A stretch of DNA of 60,088 bases from JAGLWP01 sp964406515 (GTDB lineage Archaea > Nanobdellota > Nanobdellia > Pacearchaeales > GW2011-AR1), in NCBI GenBank assembly GCA_964406515.1, contig CAYORV010000002.1:1-60088 (forward strand). Reading direction: 5' to 3'. Position 1 is the first letter of the stretch, and the number at the start of each line of letters is the position of its first letter. Shown in pieces: positions 56,695-60,088 of the stretch. The notes beneath the pieces are model-generated. The model did not search any database. It was not told the origin of the DNA and saw only the letters and a list, made by a program, of their open reading frames with translations. The position numbers were made by a program, and so were the translations under genes.

Positions 56695-57173
56695 AATCAA
56701 AACGCGCGCAAGAAGAGATGGTTGGATTTGCATTAATTATTATAATAGTATCTGTGATTTTGCTTGTTTTCCTTGGTTTTTTCTTACGAAATTCAAATAA
56801 TGTAGAAATTAAAAGTTACGAAGTCGAGAGTTTTATTCAATCGGTTTTGCAAACTACAAGTGATTGCGAGGATGCTGGAGGATTTTTATCTGTTCAAAAG
56901 TTAATTTTCAGTTGTGAGTCTCTGGAAGAATGTCTGAACGGCAAAAGTGCTTGTGAGATTTTGAATTCCACATTAGAAAAGATTAGTGAAGAAAGTTGGA
57001 ATGTGGGGGAAGATGCGCCCATAAAAAGTTATGAATTAAAAATTCTTTCTGAAAATACAGAAATTTTCCTGTTTAAAGAAGGCAATATAACTAAGAATTA
57101 TAGGGGAGCTTCGCAACCATTTACTAGAAGAGGCAAAGATTATGAGATGTCTTTTAATCTATATTATGACTAA
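56691..57173 (+). CDS. Prepilin-like surface protein, last gene of operon
   Basis: The 160 aa product starts MKSKRAQEEMVGFALIIIIV, with the KRAQ cleavage-type leader and a hydrophobic helix. The mature part has four Cys (near DCEDAGG, FSCESLEECLNG, SACEIL) and a C-terminal beta segment. It overlaps the previous gene by 4 bases and converges with the HTH gene at its 3' end (4-base overlap). It is the shortest and most typical pilin of the set. Confidence 0.7.
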   Translation: MKSKRAQEEMVGFALIIIIVSVILLVFLGFFLRNSNNVEIKSYEVESFIQSVLQTTSDCEDAGGFLSVQKLIFSCESLEECLNGKSACEILNSTLEKISEESWNVGEDAPIKSYELKILSENTEIFLFKEGNITKNYRGASQPFTRRGKDYEMSFNLYYD

Positions 57174-57511
57174 ATCTTCACATTAATTGAAATTGTATCT
57201 ACTAAAATCACTGGCCTATGTCTTACTCTGTTTTTGGTTTTTTCTTCTTTTAATTCTATAAAACCAAATCTTTCCAAAAGTTTAACATCATCATTTACTG
57301 CCTTAAATCCCCTACCTAATTTCTTAGCTAATTCATAGATTGATTGGGGTTTTTGGTTCTTAATTACATGTAAAATTCGTGCTTTTTCGTTGCTCAAAAG
57401 CTGTCTTAAGGCCAAAATACTGGAAAAATCATAGTCTTCTTTAGCAGAATCTTTTTTAAAAATAGAAAATGCTCCCTTCTCTCTCTTTAGTGTAATTTCT
57501 CTTAATACCAT
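57170..57511 (-). CDS. Winged-helix transcriptional regulator (MarR/COG4190-like)
   Basis: The 113 aa product has a helix-turn-helix near residues 47-85: EKARILHVIKNQKPQSIYEL then AKKLGRGFKAVNDDVKLLER with a wing GFIELKEEKTKNRVRHR. An N-terminal domain without a membrane helix precedes it. The layout fits small archaeal regulators of the MarR/COG4190 type. A 12-bp palindrome (ACATATATATGT, 57544-57555) lies 33 bases before its start and may be its operator. It could control the convergent surface operon or the S-layer gene. Confidence 0.82.
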   Translation of the reverse strand: MVLREITLKREKGAFSIFKKDSAKEDYDFSSILALRQLLSNEKARILHVIKNQKPQSIYELAKKLGRGFKAVNDDVKLLERFGFIELKEEKTKNRVRHRPVILVDTISINVKI

Positions 57512-57543
57512 TCTCGACGGTAAATCATATGGTTAATTTCTGA

Positions 57544-57555
57544 ACATATATATGT
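57544..57555. promoter_or_regulatory. Palindromic operator-like site
   Basis: ACATATATATGT is a perfect 12-bp palindrome 33 bases upstream of the winged-helix gene start. A related half, ATGTCACAGATATAT, follows. It could be the autoregulatory binding site, but AT-rich palindromes arise easily by chance. Confidence 0.35.
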
Positions 57556-57745
57556 AAAAGATATGTCACAGATATATGTTTTTTCATATAATATATTATA
57601 ATAATATACCCTATGTTAATAAACCTTTCTTTTTTGAATTTTATGAAAAGGGCGTTACAATACACAAGTGACAACGCAAACCTTATAAGCAAAAATAATA
57701 GAAAATAAACCTTTTTGTATTGGAGGCCTGAATTTAACAACAACC

Positions 57746-57754
57746 TTTTTAAAC
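57746..57754 (+). promoter_or_regulatory. Candidate TATA box of the S-layer gene
   Basis: CTTTTTAAAC fits the TATA-like elements in this genome. A start about 25 bases on would fall near 57774, just before the first leader hairpin. Confidence 0.35.
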
Positions 57755-57774
57755 AAAAACTCTTGAAAATCATA

Positions 57775-57866
57775 CACTCTTCGGAGTGATCTATGGGGGT
57801 TAATATTCATCTCGGCATGATGGCTACCCTATACCATCAAGTTGAGGCGAAGTTGTCATCGACAAC
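57775..57866 (+). promoter_or_regulatory. Structured leader of the S-layer mRNA
   Basis: Three hairpins lie in the presumed 5' untranslated region. CACTC-TTCG-GAGTG (57775-57788) has the stable TTCG tetraloop and would be at the very 5' end. GATGG/CCATC (57819-57823 with 57834-57838) and GTTGTC-ATC-GACAAC (57852-57866) follow. A strong SD (AAAGGAGGT, 57883-57891) then precedes ATG 57906 by 14 bases. Such leaders often stabilise abundant mRNAs; regulation by ligand or protein is possible. Confidence 0.55.
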
Positions 57867-57905
57867 ATGTTATATAGAGTTGAAAGGAGGTTAAAAAGAA
57901 AAAAT

Positions 57906-60088
57906 ATGAAAAATACTTTTAAGAAAATATCTGCCGTAATTGGTAGTGTATTAATGGTTGGAATGACTATGGGTGTTGCTGCTGCTGCAAACTATCCCGC
58001 ACCTTTCGTGGTTGGGGGAAGCGCAGACGCTGCAATTGTTTATGGTACTGGAGTTGGTGTAAACCCTTCAGATTTAGTCCAAGCAGGATATGTACAAACA
58101 AACTTAGCATCTGTTACAAGCTCTTCAGGAGGAACTCCTACAGGAGATAATATCCAAATTGCTAAATCCACTGATAAGTTTAATCTTATGAACAATCTAA
58201 GTGCATTTTATTCTAAGATTGATGAAGGAGAATTGACTACAGTCTTAGCAAAAGGCGTGTATAGTAATAATGATCATGACGATTTTAAGTATGAACAAGA
58301 TATTGTTTTCCAATCAGGTAATCAATTGACACACTTTTTAGATAGTAAATTTAATGGTGATAAACCTGTATTTGGTTTTGAAATGTCTAGTGGAACAAAG
58401 ATATTAAACTATACCTTGAAATTTACTCCGGATGATGCAGAAGGAACTGATGTTTCATGGAGTGGAATAGTAGATAGTGAATTACCTTTATTCAGTACTC
58501 CGTATTATGTGTTAGCAATGACTAATACAACTGCTACAAATCATAAGATAACTCTTCTTAATTCTGCAGCATCTGCTACATTGAATGACGGCGAATCTAT
58601 AACCTTAACAACTGATACTGGCTCATATACTGTTTCTGTCTCTTATCTTGATACTAATAGTGTTAAGTTAACTATTAATTCAGAGATAACTGATAGTTTG
58701 GCAGCAGGTCAAACTCAGAAATTAAGTGATGGATCTTATGTGGGAATTAAAAGTTTGGATTCACAAGGATATGCTGGTGGAGTAGCTTATGTTGAATTTA
58801 GCATTGGTAATGGAAAACTTGTTTTAGAAAATACTAAAGAAGTAGAGATAAACAATGAGAAAATTAGTAAAACAAACTACCCTATTACTGGTTCTGATGA
58901 AACTATTAGTTATAAGATAACTTCTTATATTACTACATCTGGAACAAATATAGATAGTATTGTTTTGGACTGGGAAACAGATGATGAAACTTGGTTTGCT
59001 CCTGGAAATGATTTGACGTTACCGGGATTTGAAACAGTTAAATTAAGCATGAATGAATTCGTTACAGGCGTAGGAGAAGTAACAAAGCTAGAAGGAGATA
59101 GTAGCAAATTAGAACTTGTCACAACTATAACTGATGGACCAATTACCTTGCCTATCTTTTACTTAAATTCTAGTACAACTGGAATTGATGGAATTGGTAA
59201 AGATGCTACACATATAATGGCAACAGGTAATGGAAGTTCAGGTGGAGTAGGAGCAGGTCTTGGAATTATGCTAGAACTTAATGAAACTCTAAATAGTTAT
59301 TTTGTTGTTACATGGATTAGTGGAGATGAAGCAGAAACCTATGCATATGAGTTAGAGAGTGTTGATGAAGATGATAATAATAAAACAGTATTAACAAATC
59401 TTGTTTCAGGCGGAAGTGACATAACTCTTGATGAAGATGGAGAATCTGACACTGATGGAAATGTTAAATTTACATTGGATTTTGCACATGAAAAATATTC
59501 AACTGATGAATATGTTAGATTAAACATTAGCGCTGCAAGTAGTGGAACAGTTTATACAGACAGAATTGTAACTGCTGATGGACTTATGATATCATTGCCA
59601 GTAGAACACTCTAGTAAGACTGGTGCTGCTATTTATAGCACAACAATGGCTACTATAGTCGCATCAATTGGAAATGGATTCCTAAATACATCAACAATAG
59701 TTGGTGATGATAATGATCCAACTACATGGACTATGAATGTTACTGAAGAAGATAAAGATGACAATATTGCTGGTGGAGGACATTCTGTCGAGGTTGTAAT
59801 TTCAACTTCAAGTACAGATGGTCTTGAAGTGTCTTCAATTGCAAATGGTCTTACAGCTACAACAATGCTTGAGACTGAAGATGGTTCTAAAGTTTATGAA
59901 GGATATGTGCGAAGTGATATGAGTACAAAATTCGTTCATAGTAAGCCTTCGAGTGGTCTTAATGATTTGGAGATAACATACTTCCCTGGTGAAACTTATG
60001 CAGAAATATTCCTTACTGAAGCAGGTTCTGTATTGACTGGTGGTTCTTCATTAGGAGAAATCCTTGTGAAAGATACTGAGGTAAGTTC
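57906..60088 (+). CDS. S-layer protein (partial, runs off the window)
   Basis: The start is ATG 57906, with a strong SD (57883-57891) before it. The product begins MKNTFKKISAVIGSVLMVGM, an extended signal peptide ending in MGVAAAANYPAPF. The mature domain starts FVVGGSADAAIVYGTG, followed by NPSDLVQAGYVQTNL. This resembles the DPANN/archaeal S-layer family, with an N-terminal cell-envelope domain. At least 727 residues are encoded with no stop before the window end. It is acidic and Thr/Ser-rich, with long stretches of beta domains. It forms the outer protein lattice of the cell. Confidence 0.9.
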   Translation, partial: MKNTFKKISAVIGSVLMVGMTMGVAAAANYPAPFVVGGSADAAIVYGTGVGVNPSDLVQAGYVQTNLASVTSSSGGTPTGDNIQIAKSTDKFNLMNNLSAFYSKIDEGELTTVLAKGVYSNNDHDDFKYEQDIVFQSGNQLTHFLDSKFNGDKPVFGFEMSSGTKILNYTLKFTPDDAEGTDVSWSGIVDSELPLFSTPYYVLAMTNTTATNHKITLLNSAASATLNDGESITLTTDTGSYTVSVSYLDTNSVKLTINSEITDSLAAGQTQKLSDGSYVGIKSLDSQGYAGGVAYVEFSIGNGKLVLENTKEVEINNEKISKTNYPITGSDETISYKITSYITTSGTNIDSIVLDWETDDETWFAPGNDLTLPGFETVKLSMNEFVTGVGEVTKLEGDSSKLELVTTITDGPITLPIFYLNSSTTGIDGIGKDATHIMATGNGSSGGVGAGLGIMLELNETLNSYFVVTWISGDEAETYAYELESVDEDDNNKTVLTNLVSGGSDITLDEDGESDTDGNVKFTLDFAHEKYSTDEYVRLNISAASSGTVYTDRIVTADGLMISLPVEHSSKTGAAIYSTTMATIVASIGNGFLNTSTIVGDDNDPTTWTMNVTEEDKDDNIAGGGHSVEVVISTSSTDGLEVSSIANGLTATTMLETEDGSKVYEGYVRSDMSTKFVHSKPSSGLNDLEITYFPGETYAEIFLTEAGSVLTGGSSLGEILVKDTEVS

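Larger units (their letters stand above)
57512..57905. other. Intergenic region between regulator and S-layer gene
   Basis: The 394-base gap carries a palindromic operator-like site near the regulator, very AT-rich sequence (57560-57620), and a TATA-like box and structured leader of the S-layer gene in its right half. A minus-strand ORF reading (57525-57773) covers AT-rich sequence without protein-like features and is left out. Confidence 0.6.

Noticed and set aside
57525..57773. Minus-strand 82-codon ORF before the S-layer gene
   Set aside because: It is made of AT-rich spacer that holds the operator-like site and promoter. Its composition is not like that of the neighbouring proteins and it has no start signal.

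Overview
The window looks like a small, AT-rich genome of a DPANN archaeon of the Pacearchaeota/Woesearchaeota kind. Archaeal informational genes are spread through it: an archaeal histone, a PCNA sliding clamp, a PriS-type primase carrying a PriL-like iron-sulfur tail, ribosomal proteins S19e, L39e and L31e, Cbf5, class I lysyl-tRNA synthetase, an NFACT-R protein and a form III RuBisCO. Many small membrane proteins, TATA-like boxes about 25-30 bases upstream of leaderless ATGs, and operons joined as TAAAATGG or ATGA fit the same group. The lineage is inferred from gene content; no 16S rRNA is present.

Layout. 1-8 kb: small membrane proteins, a beta-barrel-like exported protein, a full-length bacterial-type sigma-70 factor with two small downstream genes, two peptidyl-prolyl isomerases, a Kazal-like protein and an RRM protein. 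8-14 kb: a candidate structured RNA, a phosphodiesterase, a Ca2+-type P-ATPase and membrane proteins. 14-15.3 kb: a non-coding zone with an RNase P RNA gene, copies of its 3' end split by a hairpin insert, a three-copy palindromic element, and tRNA-Phe preceded by a copy of its own 5' end. 15-25 kb: a prepilin-like protein, cysS overlapping form III rbcL, NFACT-R, a TolB-like propeller, a YhbY-like protein and a mannose/heptose-type sugar cluster (GT4 fusion, GH130, GHMP kinase, SDR). 25.5-31.3 kb: one minus-strand run with most of a glycolytic pathway (cupin isomerase, ROK kinase, bacterial-type GAPDH, PGK, PfkB kinase, class I aldolase, TIM).

31.4-34.4 kb holds a ribosomal-protein operon with small unknown ORFs and a rearranged end, where a TraB-like gene and a mazG remnant sit between L31e and a copy of its C-terminal tail. 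34.4-44.5 kb: ddh-lysA, an AlkD repair protein with a palindromic insertion in its reading frame, cbf5, acylphosphatase, RNase HI, LysRS-I, histone, a PD-(D/E)XK-like nuclease and a ComEA-like surface protein. 44.5-57.2 kb: two large anchored surface proteins, the fused primase divergent from PCNA, and a seven-gene operon of prepilin-like and Cys-rich secreted proteins. The window ends inside an S-layer gene with a hairpin-rich leader.

The genes suggest a fermentative or symbiotic cell living on glycolysis and an AMP/RuBisCO salvage route, investing heavily in its surface (S-layer, pilin-like proteins, Cys-rich anchored proteins) and carrying several bacterial acquisitions (sigma factor, GAPDH, ddh/lysA, RRM). 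The least expected signals are the sigma factor and a recurring pattern of short palindromic insertions in RNase P RNA, beside tRNA-Phe, inside alkD, in the L31e tail and in the leader peptides of two prepilin-like proteins.
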